The position numbers and the translations under genes are program-made. A stretch of DNA of 64,000 nucleotides, taken from NCBI GenBank assembly GCA_033439265.1, contig JAVTVX010000010.1, positions 2,852,001 through 2,916,000 of the forward strand, written 5' to 3'. The DNA is from Dillenia suffruticosa (lineage: Eukaryota > Streptophyta > Magnoliopsida > Dilleniales > Dilleniaceae). The notes below the pieces were generated by a model, which had not been told where the DNA came from, ran no database searches, and saw only the letters and a program-made list of their open reading frames with translations. This document shows positions 47,818 to 59,128 of the stretch, piece by piece. Positions within the stretch are counted from its first letter, which is position 1. Each line of letters opens with the position of its first letter.

Positions 47818-47905
47818 TTTCTCTTTCTTTTCTGTGATTCTGTTTCTGGGTTTTTGAAGTTTAGGCGAATTGATTGATTTTGCATGACTCGACACTCGGT
47901 GGGAT

Positions 47906-47915
47906 TCTTATAAAG
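47906..47915 (-). promoter_or_regulatory. Probable TATA box of the reductase gene
   Basis: On the minus strand CTTTATAAG lies about 90 bp upstream of the ATG, in a 5' flank that becomes A-rich and AG-rich (CAGAAAAGAAAGAGAAA) just before the start codon. Position and sequence fit a TATA box, but no transcript data are available. Confidence 0.5.
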
Positions 47916-47959
47916 ATGGAATGCAACTGGCAAGCACGCGGAGAGTGACGAATAGAGTG

Positions 47960-48331
47960 ACATAAGAATTTTACAATGAGACGGCGCTGACGGACAGAGT
48001 GACGCACGAATTTTGAAAGGGGTAATCACTTTTCAATGTCTTTTTAACTTTACCTCCAATTCGATAATTAGATTTTAAAACGCAAGTGAAAATATCAAAA
48101 TTCAACGCCTCAAAACAATTTATACTTCCACATCAGCAATATGTTTACGTGACACAAACCTCGACTCTCACCTCATTTCTTTCTCCCAGCTCGCCATCTC
48201 TCTCTCTCCTCATCACTGCACACCCCCTCTCTCTCCCTCCCCCTTCGATTTCTTTTCCCTTTTCCCTTTTTCTCTTCTTCAATGCATGTTCGTTCCCACA
48301 CGCCTTCTACTCTTCATCTTCATCCGTATCC
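47960..48331. other. Reductase upstream region, CT-rich on the plus strand
   Basis: No gene is recognised. 48185-48260 is a CTCTC/CCCTC-rich tract, and the stretch lies between the reductase promoter and the 3' LTR of Copia element D, so regulatory sequence of the reductase may be within it. Confidence 0.35.
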
Positions 48332-48871
48332 AATTAGATTTATTACATTGTGAAAATGTATAAATTAAAATTTTAAAAGTTTTTAAATAAATATCAAACT
48401 TTCAAGAAATCAATCATTCCGCAAACTCTCTCGTACAACTCGTTTGATTGGGATGATGATCATAAAATCGAATCACCATCACTATTTCACAACGCTTCAA
48501 CTCAAAGTCCGGTAAATCCAAATGACAAAAGAAATTTTCCAATGCAAAAAATTTCTTAAACTCCCGATTAATTTCTCACTCTAGAAATTAATTTCTCTTT
48601 CAATCTCTGTTTCTTGGCTATCTCCTCTAAAGAAGGAAAATCAATGGATCAAATCACATCCATCGGAAAAAAGTTGACTCCAACCCAATAAGTGAGATTT
48701 TGGGTTAAGAAGTTAGTGGGTGGTTATAATGGGATGAAGGGTTATACTCCAAAGAGAGCCTTTTTAGAGAGAGAGATCCGGTTTTTGTTTTCTTTATCTT
48801 GAATTTGGGTAGTTAAAGGTAATTAAAAAAAAACTATATAAAAAAATACCACAATGTAAGCATAACTACCT
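48332..48871 (-). repeat. 3' LTR of Copia element D
   Basis: It matches 55766-56341, including TAAAATCGAATCAC, AGTGAGATTTTGGGTTA and TTAGTGGGTGGTTATAATGGG segments shared by both copies. The terminal dinucleotides are altered. On the minus strand AAATGGGAGATG just before it is a likely polypurine tract. Confidence 0.85.
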
Positions 48872-49989
48872 ACATCTCCCATTTGTACATGCAAACATTT
48901 TACTTCCAATATAAAATCACAACTCATACGATCGACGAGTACACTTGTAAATAAAAATTTCTCGATACATATGTTAAGATGACCGAGAAGTCAGCGTTAA
49001 TACAAAAAAAAATTGTTATACTCCAAACTCAATGCAATTATATTTATCGAGCCACTTCCCCATTGAAAGTGATCCACAATCATTTGATCAATTGTATATT
49101 TACTATTATATTTAAATCTCAATATGGATAAATATAACAGGTCGGCCGATGAATACAACACTATGATATAATGCCGATTGATTTTCTTCTCATAATACTA
49201 ACTTTCGATCTTATCTTAGTTGCTTTTCTAGACATACACTGTCAAACAGAAGTTTTTTCGTGACATGCTAAAATAACAACACAAAAATAAAATCTCAAGA
49301 GACAGACGAAAATCATAAGAGTACAAGAGATCTCACCCAATGGATCCCGGGTCTCACACGATGGGAACGAATATCATAATCATACTATCGTCTCAAGTAA
49401 TTACTCTTACCATCACTTGGTCATCTTATCACAAGCAGTATGAAACACGTGTCATAGTGTTATTCCTTCATTTCTCAAAATGACATATGTCAAATTTCTC
49501 TAATAATGTACAAATATGAGACTCGGTCTACAAATAAGATTTTACCCAGAGATCTCAGAGAGAGAATCTTAAAGACGATATCACTTGATGTAGGTAATAT
49601 CTGAGATCTCAACATTGCTACTCACAGGCAACATAAATCAGGGTATATCTATGTCGGTCATGTCGCATATGTCTTTATCCTGAACACATATCAAATCTAC
49701 TTATATTCTAGTAAGACCACTCTCAAAGCCTCTTACGATTAGAAACCGTCTCATCTTCATTCACTCAGAGCTAGAGATGGTCACTCGCATGAGAGGATCG
49801 ACTATGTCTGCCTGACATATTTTCTATCATAACTCACTACAAAATATATAACAATCAACAAGTGCAACAAATAAACTTGTGACTAAATAATGCACATATA
49901 TCATATATATCAATAAGTATCAAAATCAGTACAAATGAGAAATGTCAAATTATATATAAACTCAATGATTCCATATGTCTCACAAAGGA

Positions 49990-50870
49990 ATCTTTCACAA
50001 TGGGTTTGTTGAAGGGATCAGTTACCGTACTGTATAAAAAGTGTACTTCGACATCATTACACCATTCTCGATGGTATCTCTCACAAAATGGTATTTGGTA
50101 TCAATTTGTTTGGTCTTACTGTGATATTTAGAGTTTCAGTTGTAAGCAATAACGACCTGATTATCATAATAAATCATTACTGGCCTCCCACTATCTGCTA
50201 CAACCCCTAAATTGTCCAGAAATCTCAGAAACTAAACATTCTCCTGAACTATCGCTGAACAACCCATAGGCTCAGCCTTTATCATAGATAAAAATACACA
50301 AATTTGTTTCTTGTTTCTTCAAGATATGTTACCATTATTGAGGAAAACAGTAAAACTGATGTCAATTTGCATCTATCCAGATTGTCACCTTAGTCGACGT
50401 CTGAATATCCAACAAAACGTAAATCAACTCTTCCGTAACACAAGAAAAGGTTTGCAGTTCACTTGAAAAACACTCTCCTGAACTGTCGCTAAGCATACCA
50501 CAAGTTCAGCCTCTATTGTAGATAGAAATACACAAGTTTGTTTCTTACTTCTCCAAGATATGACACAGATATTAAACAAGATAACAAAACCTGATGTCGA
50601 TTTACGTTCATTCAGACCATCACCCCTAGTCAGCATTTGAATACCCAATGAAACACAAATCACCTCTTCTGAAACATAAGGAGAGGTCCACAGTTGCTTT
50701 GAGATATTACAGAATCCTTTCACTACTCTCCAGTAATCCCTTCCAAGATTCGATTGATATCTATTTATTAGATTGACTGCAAAATAAATGTCTGGTTGTG
50801 TATATCTCATCGCATACACAAGACTACCCATTACACTAATATAAAGGATTGTACTCATCTCCCTTATTTT
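49990..50870 (-). pseudogene. RNase H of Copia element D, with a 233-bp duplication
   Basis: The open part 50424-50858 reads MGSLVYAMRYTQPDIYFAVN, the usual Copia start of this region, then STSGFVILFN and SWRSKKQT. CTCCTGAACT and the following 200 bp occur at 50241 and 50474 as diverged copies, so the KKQT/STIEAE part is duplicated. Beyond 50240 the sequence continues to the C-terminal end with stops. Confidence 0.8.
50236..50700 (-). repeat. 233-bp tandem duplication in element D RNase H
   Basis: Copy one spans about 50236-50468, copy two about 50469-50700. Shared landmarks are CTCCTGAACT, ATACACAA(A/G)TTTGTTTCTT and CAAGATATG. The copies differ at many positions, so the event is old. Confidence 0.7.
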
Positions 50871-51029
50871 TTCCTAAATTTAAGGATATATGTTAAGACT
50901 CAGATTTTCACTTTTAGATATAGAAGTATCTATTGGATTGCAATCCTTCATATTGAAATATTTAAAAATCTTTCTGATATAGAACTCTCATGAAAGAGTC
51001 AACATCCTTCTTAAGTGATCCCTCTAGAT

Positions 51030-51480
51030 CCTAATTTTGAGAATGAACTAATCCTCACCCATGACCTTCATATCAAAACTCGACAGTAACCATATTTTAA
51101 TGGTCATCAAATACTCTCTGTTATTCCTGACCAACAGAATGTCACTCATATATATGAATATGGTCACAAAAGAGTCATTAGAACATATTAGGTATACACA
51201 ATGATTCTCTTCGATTATCACAAATCCATAAAATATCACATTCTCGTGAAATTTCAAGTACCACTGGCTAAATAATAGTTTAAGATCGTATATCAACTTT
51301 CGAAGTCAACAAACTTTATTCTCTTAACTTATTAAAATGAATCCAGAGGGTTGTTTCGTATAGATCTTCCCATTTAAACTTCTGTTAAGGAAAGCAATTT
51401 TTATACTCATCTGGTGTAACTCCAAATCTATATTCATGGCAATCGCTAAAAATAAACGGATCGAGATAAATTAGATTACG
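51030..51480 (-). pseudogene. Reverse transcriptase of Copia element D
   Basis: The open stretch 51048-51296 reads SQWYLKFHENVIFYGFVIIE and FVTIFIYMSDILLVRNNREY. The YVDD box is changed to YMSD, which removes a catalytic Asp. Upstream parts toward 51480 are broken. Confidence 0.8.
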
Positions 51481-51834
51481 ACTCTTTGGTAGTCCAAACC
51501 CTTAATCTAAGTGTAACTATGGCTACTAGACGGGTCTTATACCTCTCAACCAATACGTCGACCTTTCTCTTGACCTCGAGAACCTACTTTTTCCCGATGG
51601 TCCTTCTGCCTTTAGGCAAATTAACTAAATCCTAGATCCTATTGATTCTTATCAACTCATTCTCTTCATTTATGGATTTCAACAAGTGGTCTTTCGCAAA
51701 ACCCTCGAGAGCCTCTTAGACTACTGTTGTTTCGTTATAGTTCTCAAAAGTCACAATGAGAGTCTCACCCTCAATCAGGAAATGACGTTTAAGTACGCAT
51801 ACTCAATACTTTTGTGAAGAGAGAGAACCTCTTC

Positions 51835-52690
51835 ACCTCTAAATGGATCATTCCACTTGCACCAAGATCCGTAATGGATTCTTGTGTCCAATTGCTGGGC
51901 TTACCTGAGTCACTAATGGATTCTTGTGTTCAACTGTTGGGCTTACCTGAGTCGCTGGGCTTAACAGAGTCGCTGGGCTTACCTGAGTTGCTAGACTCAA
52001 CCATCTCATAAAAGGTAAAGTCTCGATCGATTTCACATCTCAATGGATCGCTCCTATTAGAACCAAGATCCGTAATGAATTCTTGTATCCCGACGCAGGG
52101 CTCACATGAGCTATGGGTTCACTTAAGCTACCGGTCTCATCCATCTCATAGAAGGTAAAGTTCATATTGATTTCACCTCTCTTAGGGAAATTATTCTAAA
52201 AAAATATGAAATCACGAGAATCAATTTCAGTGATAGTATCATTCGTATGCCCACATAAGAACACATACCTATTAGAATATTATGAGTATCTTATAAAGAT
52301 ACTCTTCTTTTCTCACGGGTCTAATTTACCATATAAATGCGAGAAATCGTGAACATACGCGACATAACCTCATGACCTCAATGAATTCTTATATCCCGAC
52401 GTAGGGCTCACTGAGCTACGGGTTCACTTAAGCTACCGGTCTCATCCATCTCATAAAAGGTAAAGTCCATATTGATTTCACTTCTCTTAGGGAAATCATT
52501 CTAAAAAAATATGACATCATGTGAATCAATTTCAGTGATAGTGTCATCTGTATGCTCACCTAAGAACACATACCCCTTAGAATGTTCTGAATATCTTATA
52601 AAAATACACTTCTTTTCTTGCGGGTCTAATTTGTCATATGAATGCGAGAAATCATGAACGTGAGAAATCATGAACATACGCAACACAACC
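51835..52690 (-). repeat. Three-fold tandem amplification between RT and integrase of element D
   Basis: Two copies of about 305 bp start near 52077 and 52383 with GAATTCTT(G/A)TATCCCGACG and share CTACCGGTCTCATCCATCTC and CCTCTCTTAGGGAAAT-like words. A third, diverged part lies at about 51840-52070, itself holding a short repeat of GGGCTTACCTGAGTC (51898, 51943, 51975). Confidence 0.8.
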
Positions 52691-52699
52691 CCATGATGT

Positions 52700-53400
52700 C
52701 AAGTAGCTGAAGTTAGGTTACCTCCCTGCTCAAAACTCAAATGGGGTTTTGACTGCGGATTTTAATGAAATACGATTGAAGACGTAGGATGCAGTTAATA
52801 AAACATCTCCCCATTGGGAGATGACAAATTGATATGCGCCATCATAAACCTTACTATCTCCAACAAAGTCATATTTCTCCTCTCAGCTATTCCATTTTGC
52901 TGAGAACTAGCAGGAAATGTCAGCTGTCTTGTAATAACCTTCTTGAAATAGAGCTTTCTGAATAGTTCCAACAAATACTCAAGCCCTAATCGATTCTGAG
53001 AGTCTTCACTCTCAAATCTAGCCGATTTTCAATCTCACTAATAAACCTCCCAACTAATTTTCATACCTCATACTTGTGCGAGATCAGATAAACGTAACCG
53101 ATATGCATGTAATCGTCTATAAATGTAATAAAATCCACAACTCCATTTTGCACTCTCATACTCATAGGATCATAGATATCGGAGTGGATCAACTGTAATG
53201 GAGTCACAACTCTCATTGTGTTATCAAATGGTTTTCTTATAATTTTACCGACTAGGTAAAAATCACATATAGGTAACTCAAATATGGTTAGCGGGTCCAA
53301 TAGACCACTCGCTACTAACCAGTTCAACGTCTTTTACCTTATGTGTTCAAGTTTTCTATGTCATGCATTCATATCATCATCTGCGTAATCAGATTTAGAG
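52700..53400 (-). pseudogene. Integrase of Copia element D
   Basis: The open part 53061-53327 reads CDFYLVGKIIRKPF (pre-integrase end), LIHSDIYDPMSM with the first catalytic Asp, and FITFIDDYMHIGYVYLISHK. 52501-52686 is a downstream piece, DFSHSYDKLDPQEKKCIFI then YSEHSKGYVF, typical of the region after integrase. 52700-53060 holds the remainder with stops. Confidence 0.8.
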
Positions 53401-53828
53401 GCAATAGAAAAATAATAAGAAATACCATTAAAAAGAATAGTATACAGTGCATACGATTCATTATGGATAAAACTAGAACAATCGAAAAAAATTGTCGTAA
53501 CTAATAGAAACATTAGAGTTTTCAAAAAGGTAAAGCATATCCTCGATAATTCAAACTAAGTATTGAAATTAAGTTCTATCATCCGGAGCGTAAAGAACGT
53601 CATTTAAATACAAAGTCTGTCTACATTGCAACTTCAACTTGCAAGTTTTAATCCCTTTGCTGATGATGACAAATACTCCGTTCCTCATGTGAATCCTCCT
53701 AACCCAAGGATTCGTTCGGTGGAACTCCACTTACGCGCTCCTGTCTCAAGCTATGTGATCGGTGACTGACAACTTTACAATTCATAAAGGAGAGAAATCA
53801 GTGAGTATCACAATAAATGAGATAAAAC

Positions 53829-54850
53829 TCAATCCACGTAAAGGAGAAGAATATTTTTTCCGCTCATCACACTCATGAGCGAAATGACCACTACCACAAA
53901 TGTAGCATTTTGCATTAATCTTATCAAATTCCTTCTTCTTATATTTTTGTACTTTGCTATTAGATTTCTTGAATGGTTTATTCTTATTTGGATCTTGAGT
54001 CTCTTTGTCATACTTATGCTATCTGTTCGGTGTTATGGGAGTCCTTACTTGACTCCGTTGCATAAGCATGACCAGAATGCGGCCTACTCGCCTTTAGGTG
54101 TTTTGCTCGAGCTCACAATATTTGCTCACATCATTGAAAATACAAATACTCTTGTCATGCGTGAGACAGGTTTTCATGGACTTCATGAATTAGGTAAAAG
54201 ATTGGATCACACACAATACTTGAAATTCATTTAAAATGGGTTCGTCCATGTTTCTTTACTCAACGATCATACTCGACATTTGTATCAAATGTTACATCAT
54301 TGTATGATTATCCCTTTTTTTTATAAGTTATAAACTTATAAATCAATATCATCACCTCATGAGCTGAAAGAGCACTATAATACTCATTTAGGGTGAACCA
54401 AACCAATATAACTGTACGATATTACTTATAAATCATGATCATGTCATCGTGCATACTACTGATAAGAATTATCTTAACTTGGCTATCATTTTCTTCCATG
54501 TACGATAGATCTTTTTATCCCATATATACTGAAGTGTGGTACTCTCCCTAGGGCCCACCATCTTGTACTTTAGAATCTCATACAAATCTTGCTTTTTGAA
54601 AATAAACTGAATTTTCGATGAAAAATCTCACAATTGTCACCATTCAAGTTATTCTTATTGTAAAAATCTATTACGATGTCTTCAATAAAGTTAGAAAGAT
54701 TTTAGTGATTTATTGATATTTATTCTCATATTTTGTGTACCCTTCAAATCAATAAATCCCAAATGATTCGATTATAGATAAGTCAACGGACTCTATACAC
54801 CACAACCCGAAATCATATCTTACCATTCAATCTTGAATTCGACACACAAA
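53829..54850 (-). pseudogene. Gag of Copia element D with CCHC knuckle
   Basis: CYICGSGHFAHEC (CX2CX4HX4C, about 53870-53910 on the minus strand) is the nucleic-acid-binding knuckle. It is preceded by a Lys-rich stretch and by decayed gag sequence such as YEILKYKMVGPRESTTL near 54540. Stops and frame shifts are frequent. Confidence 0.75.
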
Positions 54851-54904
54851 AACCCACAAAAAGTTACAAATATAGATGTGGAACCCTTAAAAAATTGAAA
54901 AAAT

Positions 54905-55260
54905 CCAATCCATGACGGCATGACTCGCCGCCGATGGTCCCACGCGCCTTTACACGCCGTTGGAACCCCTCCATGCGGCACCACACGCTGCCATGCGCCT
55001 GTAGCATCCTGCTGCATGCACCAGTCGCACAGCGCGTCTGCCACGCGCCTTCACGTGCTCCCGAGTCAGGACACGGATCCGAGTTAGAGCCGACCTGGTA
55101 TGCTTGGACCTGTCCATGTGCCTCAGCACGCATGGATGACATGCGGCAACTTCATTTTTGTTCACGCCCTCCTTCGTGCGTGCATTTCATGTGCCTACTG
55201 GTCTGGGCTAGGTCTTCTCTGGCCAACGGGTTCTGCAACGGGTCCTCTTGACCCGGCTAC
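54905..55260. other. GC-rich block in the 5' leader of element D
   Basis: About 350 bp rich in CGC, GCGC and CACGCG words lies between gag and the primer-binding site in an otherwise AT-rich element. Several frames are open on both strands because of composition. No domain is recognised. Confidence 0.6.
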
Positions 55261-55750
55261 CAGAAAACCTATTTTTGGGCTTTATTTTATGCAGTTTTCA
55301 TCGGAAAATTATAATTAAACTTCCAAAATTAGCCCAACACGATTTATTGGAAGATTTGAGGCCTAAACTCAGCTATTTAAACATCCTCATCACAGCTCTC
55401 CGCGGCCAAAGGAGAAATTGTCATTCCGACAACCAAATCACACAATTAATATATGAAAAATGCAGATCTAAGCATGACAAGCATATCTAGACCATTTTTA
55501 CAGATCAATTTATTATTAAACTTGATAGATCTAAGGTTTTGTATCCGTAGGGTCAAAAATTTCAACCGAACTTTTCATGAACTTAATATATTCAAAAAAT
55601 TCAACAAAAATTATTTTTATAATCCTTGAGTCATAAGTATTACCGTGGTATTTTCGAAATCACGAAACTTATTCGTAATCCAAATATTAAATTTTATACT
55701 CTACATATTTTATACCCAAAAAATTTCAATTTTTTTTAATAAATCAAATA

Positions 55751-55765
55751 TTGCTCTGATACCAA
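55751..55765 (-). promoter_or_regulatory. Primer-binding site of element D
   Basis: On the minus strand TTGGTATCAGAGCAA directly follows the 5' LTR. It is complementary to initiator methionine tRNA. Confidence 0.88.
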
Positions 55766-56341
55766 TGTTAAATTTTTTATATTATATGCGCATGTAGAAA
55801 CGTATAAATTAAAAGTTTAAAATTTTTTGGATAAATATCTCGATTTGTAGATTTCTAAGAAATCAACCGATCTGTGAACTCTCTCATATGGATCACTCAG
55901 TCAGGATGATAATCATAAAATCGAATCACTATCACTATTTCACGATACCTCAACTCAATGTCCAATGAATTCAAATGACGGGAGAAATTTTTTTATGTGA
56001 AAAATTTTTCAAACCCTCACTCTAGAAATTAATTTCTCTCCCTACCTCTGTTTCTCGGCTATCTCCTCTAAAGAAGAAAAATCAAAGGATCAAATCATGT
56101 CCATCGGAAAAAGTTGATTCAAACACAATAAGTGAGATTTTGGGTTAGGGAGTTAGTGGGTGGTTATAATGGGATGATGAGTTATAATTCAGAGAGAGCC
56201 TTTTAGAGAGAGAGATCGGGTCTTTTTTTTTTTATTTTTATTTTTATATATATATCTTGAATTCGGGTAGTTAAGGGTAATTTAAAAAAAAAAACACCTA
56301 ACCATATATAAAAAAATGCCCCACTATGGGCGTAACTACCA
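55766..56341 (-). repeat. 5' LTR of Copia element D (576 bp)
   Basis: On the minus strand it begins TGGTAGTTACGCCC and ends AAATTTAACA. It matches the 3' LTR along its length. Confidence 0.88.
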
Positions 56342-56722
56342 ACGTAACCCTTTGAACGAAACCGAAGCTCTCTCCCCATTCCAAAATAGCATTTTCTTTC
56401 AGCTTATCACTCGAAATAAATCCCAACACTTCCAGAAACATAAGGGGACCATCAATTTCAAGTTTCTCACCGGAAAACTCCCATCCCACCATCATCTGCC
56501 ATAGTCGCCGGCGGCAAAAATTAGGGCTCCAAAAAGCCCAATAATAAAAAAACACAAAAAGAATTAAATTATTTTACCTTCTACACCTTACTAGAACCTT
56601 CCAGCAAAAGCCCTCAATCTCTCTCTCTCTCTCTCAAATCTCTGGGGTTTTTCTAGGGTTTTTGTTGTTGTCCGACAAGAAAGTAATGAAATAACAAAAC
56701 ACTCTTTTCCCTCGATTCGATA
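56342..56722 (+). promoter_or_regulatory. Possible promoter and 5' UTR of an unidentified gene
   Basis: Next to the LTR lies non-repetitive-looking DNA with a (CT)n tract at 56617-56637, a TTTCTAGGGTTTTTG leader typical of plant 5' UTRs and a GAACCTTC word (about 56592) like two units of a heat-shock element. It ends at an ATG in the context GATAATGGCTTC at 56723. Confidence 0.35.
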
Positions 56723-56831
56723 ATGGCTTCAAATTCAATTGAGTTCACCGATGGTTTGTTCCAACGGAGCTGGAATTGCCCTCTGGTTCGCTTGCCGTTC
56801 TCGCTCTCTCCACCACCTTCCTTCACCCTCC
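56723..56831 (+). CDS. Possible first exon of an unidentified gene
   Basis: ATG at 56723 opens MASNSIEFTDGLFQRSWNCP, then LVRLPFSLSPPPSFTL, and reaches a splice-donor-like CC/GTACGT at 56832. No following exon with a recognised domain was found, and a fold-back element starts 410 bp later. It could be a real first exon with a long intron beyond 57240, a truncated gene, or chance. The N-terminal Ser/Phe/Pro-rich sequence is not one I can assign. Confidence 0.3.
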
Positions 56832-57241
56832 GTACGTTTCTCTCCCTCTCTCTCTCTCTAGATTTTTGAGAAATACTTGAAAAAATGTGTTATTTTGGGT
56901 TTTTTTTAATGATTATACAGATAAATAGTTCGCTGTCACGAGGGAATTTAAGGAACTTTAGCTCCATGTCCAGATTTTGATCGCGGTATTGCAAAATTTC
57001 TTTTTTTTTTGTATTTTTTAAAGTAAATTTTAGATTTTCATGTGGGTTTCATTTTTTTTGATTGATTGTTATAGTTTCTCGTAGTGGATTAAATTTTAGA
57101 GCTATTGGTGTAGCAAAAACAATTCATGGAATTGGTATTGATTCCATTCCAAGTAAGGTCCGCCGAATTACGTTGAAATCCGACGGGTGGCTAAGCTTCT
57201 ATTAGAGTGTGTTTTTTTTTTTTTGGGGCCATAGGTGAGAA
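56832..57241. other. Intron-like or intergenic T-rich DNA
   Basis: It begins with a donor-like GTACGT and a CT tract, then is T-rich with several acceptor-like TTTNCAG sites. No coding is recognised. Confidence 0.3.
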
Positions 57242-58072
57242 CAATGTTATTAAAACCGGACCGAACCGCCGGTTTAATCGGTTCAATCCTTCTTATAACA
57301 CTTTTGCGGTTCGGTTGAATAAAAATACCGTTTTACAATTGAACCGAACTGAACCGGCGGTTCAACCACGGTTCAACCGTGAACCGAGGTTGAACCGTCG
57401 GCTTTAAAAAACTGCAGTCTAGGGTTAAAAGCTAAAAAAATATTTTTTTAAGATTTTTTTTTATTTTTTTTAATTTCTATGAGATGTGAGACTATCAATT
57501 TTTGATATTATAATTATAATTTATATTTTATATGACTTTATAATTTTGTTATTTAATTCTTAATTATCAATATGAGTTTTAAAAGTAATTATTGATTATA
57601 TATCGTACCGTGTATTGACCTGTAAAATTCAAAAATATGGTTAAACCGATTGGACCGTGGATCAATATGGTCGAACCGCTGATTTTTTAATAATAATTAA
57701 ATATATATATATATATATATATGTAATCAATAATTACTTTTAAAACTCATATTGATAATTAAGAATTAAATAACTAAATTATAAAGTCATATAAAATATA
57801 AATTAAAATCATAATATCAAAAATTGATAGTTTCACATCTCATAGAAATTAAAAAAAAATAAAAAAAAAATCTTAAAAAAAATATTTTTTTAAGTTTTAA
57901 CCCTAGATCGCGGTTTTTTAAAACCGGCGGTTCAATCTCGGTTCACGGTTGAACCGCTGGTTCAGTCCGGTTCAATTGTAAAACGGTATTTTTATTCAAC
58001 CAAACCGTAAAAGTGTTATAAAAAGGGTTGAACCGATTGAACCGGCGGTTCGATCCGGTTTTAATAACATTG
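57242..58072. mobile_element. 831-bp fold-back (long inverted-repeat) element
   Basis: The ends are CAATGTTATTAAAACCGGA and its reverse complement TCCGGTTTTAATAACATTG. The left arm (57242 to about 57601) and right arm (about 57716 to 58072) are near-complete reverse complements, carrying GGTTCAACCG / CGGTTGAACC words at the outer parts and an AT-rich inner part. A loop of about 110 bp (57602-57715) includes a (TA)n run. No clear target duplication was seen, so the transposon class is uncertain. Transcription across it would give a long hairpin RNA. Confidence 0.85.
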
Positions 58073-59097
58073 CAAGGTACGATTCTGGGTGAGAAGAAAG
58101 AGAAAGGGAGGACAAAGAGAAAGTGTTTTTTCCAATTGGGGAAGACTTTTTGGCTGATCTGTTCTGCCACGTTAACATGCTGACGTGTGTGCAGAGTGCC
58201 GATGTGTCACCAGTGCTTGTCAGGTGACACGTTAAAGTTTTAGTTTTTAAATTCAAGAATTAATTAGTAAATTGGTGGTAAAGTTCATATACTTCAAATA
58301 ATTTCCACAATTTTGAAATATCTCAAGTTCCAACCCCTACCCCGCCACGTGGAGGCCCTTTGTTTTATGTTAGCCGCCAGGTGGGATCTCCGCTTCTCTC
58401 TCTCTCTCTCTCTCTCTCAAACTATCTTTCTAAGACATTTCTATTTATTTATTTTTTCTAGGTTTCGATTTCAATTGTGATAAGGGGTTTGGATCATAAT
58501 AGAATGATTGGGGACGTAGGGTTTAATGAAACTCATCAAGCAGTGAAAGATAACTTCTAAAAGCTATGCATTCCCTATGCATGCTATTAAATTTTAGATC
58601 TGTAATGGATATATGAGTTAGAGTTTGAAAATTATTCGATCATTCTGAAAAAATAATCGATAGGAAAAAAAATAAAATGATCGACTTATCAAGTTCGAAT
58701 CAATGACTTAAGATATCTATAAGGAAGTGTCCTATTACAGTCCTTCGCTTTACTGACTTTACCGACTGTGCTAAGATTGGATTGTCATCCTGAGAAACAA
58801 GGGAGAGAAGAGAACAATTCGCGGTCTGAGGCAACAAATACAATAAAGAGCGATGACCGAAGTTAAAACGGAATGGGTGGTGATGTAACAAATTTTGGCA
58901 TCCGAAAAAGGTCCATGCCCCAAAACAAATATTTTCATTTCTCTATTAAAAAAAAAAACAAAACCCAATTTAACTTAAGTTTTCTCTTTTAATATAGTAG
59001 ACACATTAGTTTTATCTCCCAAAAGACTAATTAAATTTTAATTCATTCTATGTTTAAACAAATTATTTTCTTTCTTAAAAATTAATTTAATTGAAAT

Positions 59098-59128
<31 letters not shown>

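Larger units (their letters stand above)
48332..56341 (-). mobile_element. Copia LTR retrotransposon D, full length, degenerate
   Basis: LTRs at 55766-56341 (5') and 48332-48871 (3') flank, in minus-strand order, a primer-binding site (55765-55751), a GC-rich leader, gag with CCHC knuckle, integrase, RT and RNase H. A clear target duplication was not seen. Stops are frequent. Internal tandem duplications occur in RNase H and in the integrase-RT linker. Confidence 0.88.

Noticed and set aside
54820..55318. Several open frames over the GC-rich leader of element D
   Set aside because: Multiple frames on both strands are open because stop codons are rare in GC-rich DNA. No recognisable protein.
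48332..56346. Target site duplication for element D
   Set aside because: TACGT at the 5' end and TACGG near the 3' end are similar, but the latter is offset by several bases from the LTR end, so I could not claim it.
57207..57407. 66-codon frame of Arg/Asn-rich product
   Set aside because: Generated by the GGTTCAACCG repeats in one arm of the fold-back; the other arm gives a similar frame on the opposite strand.
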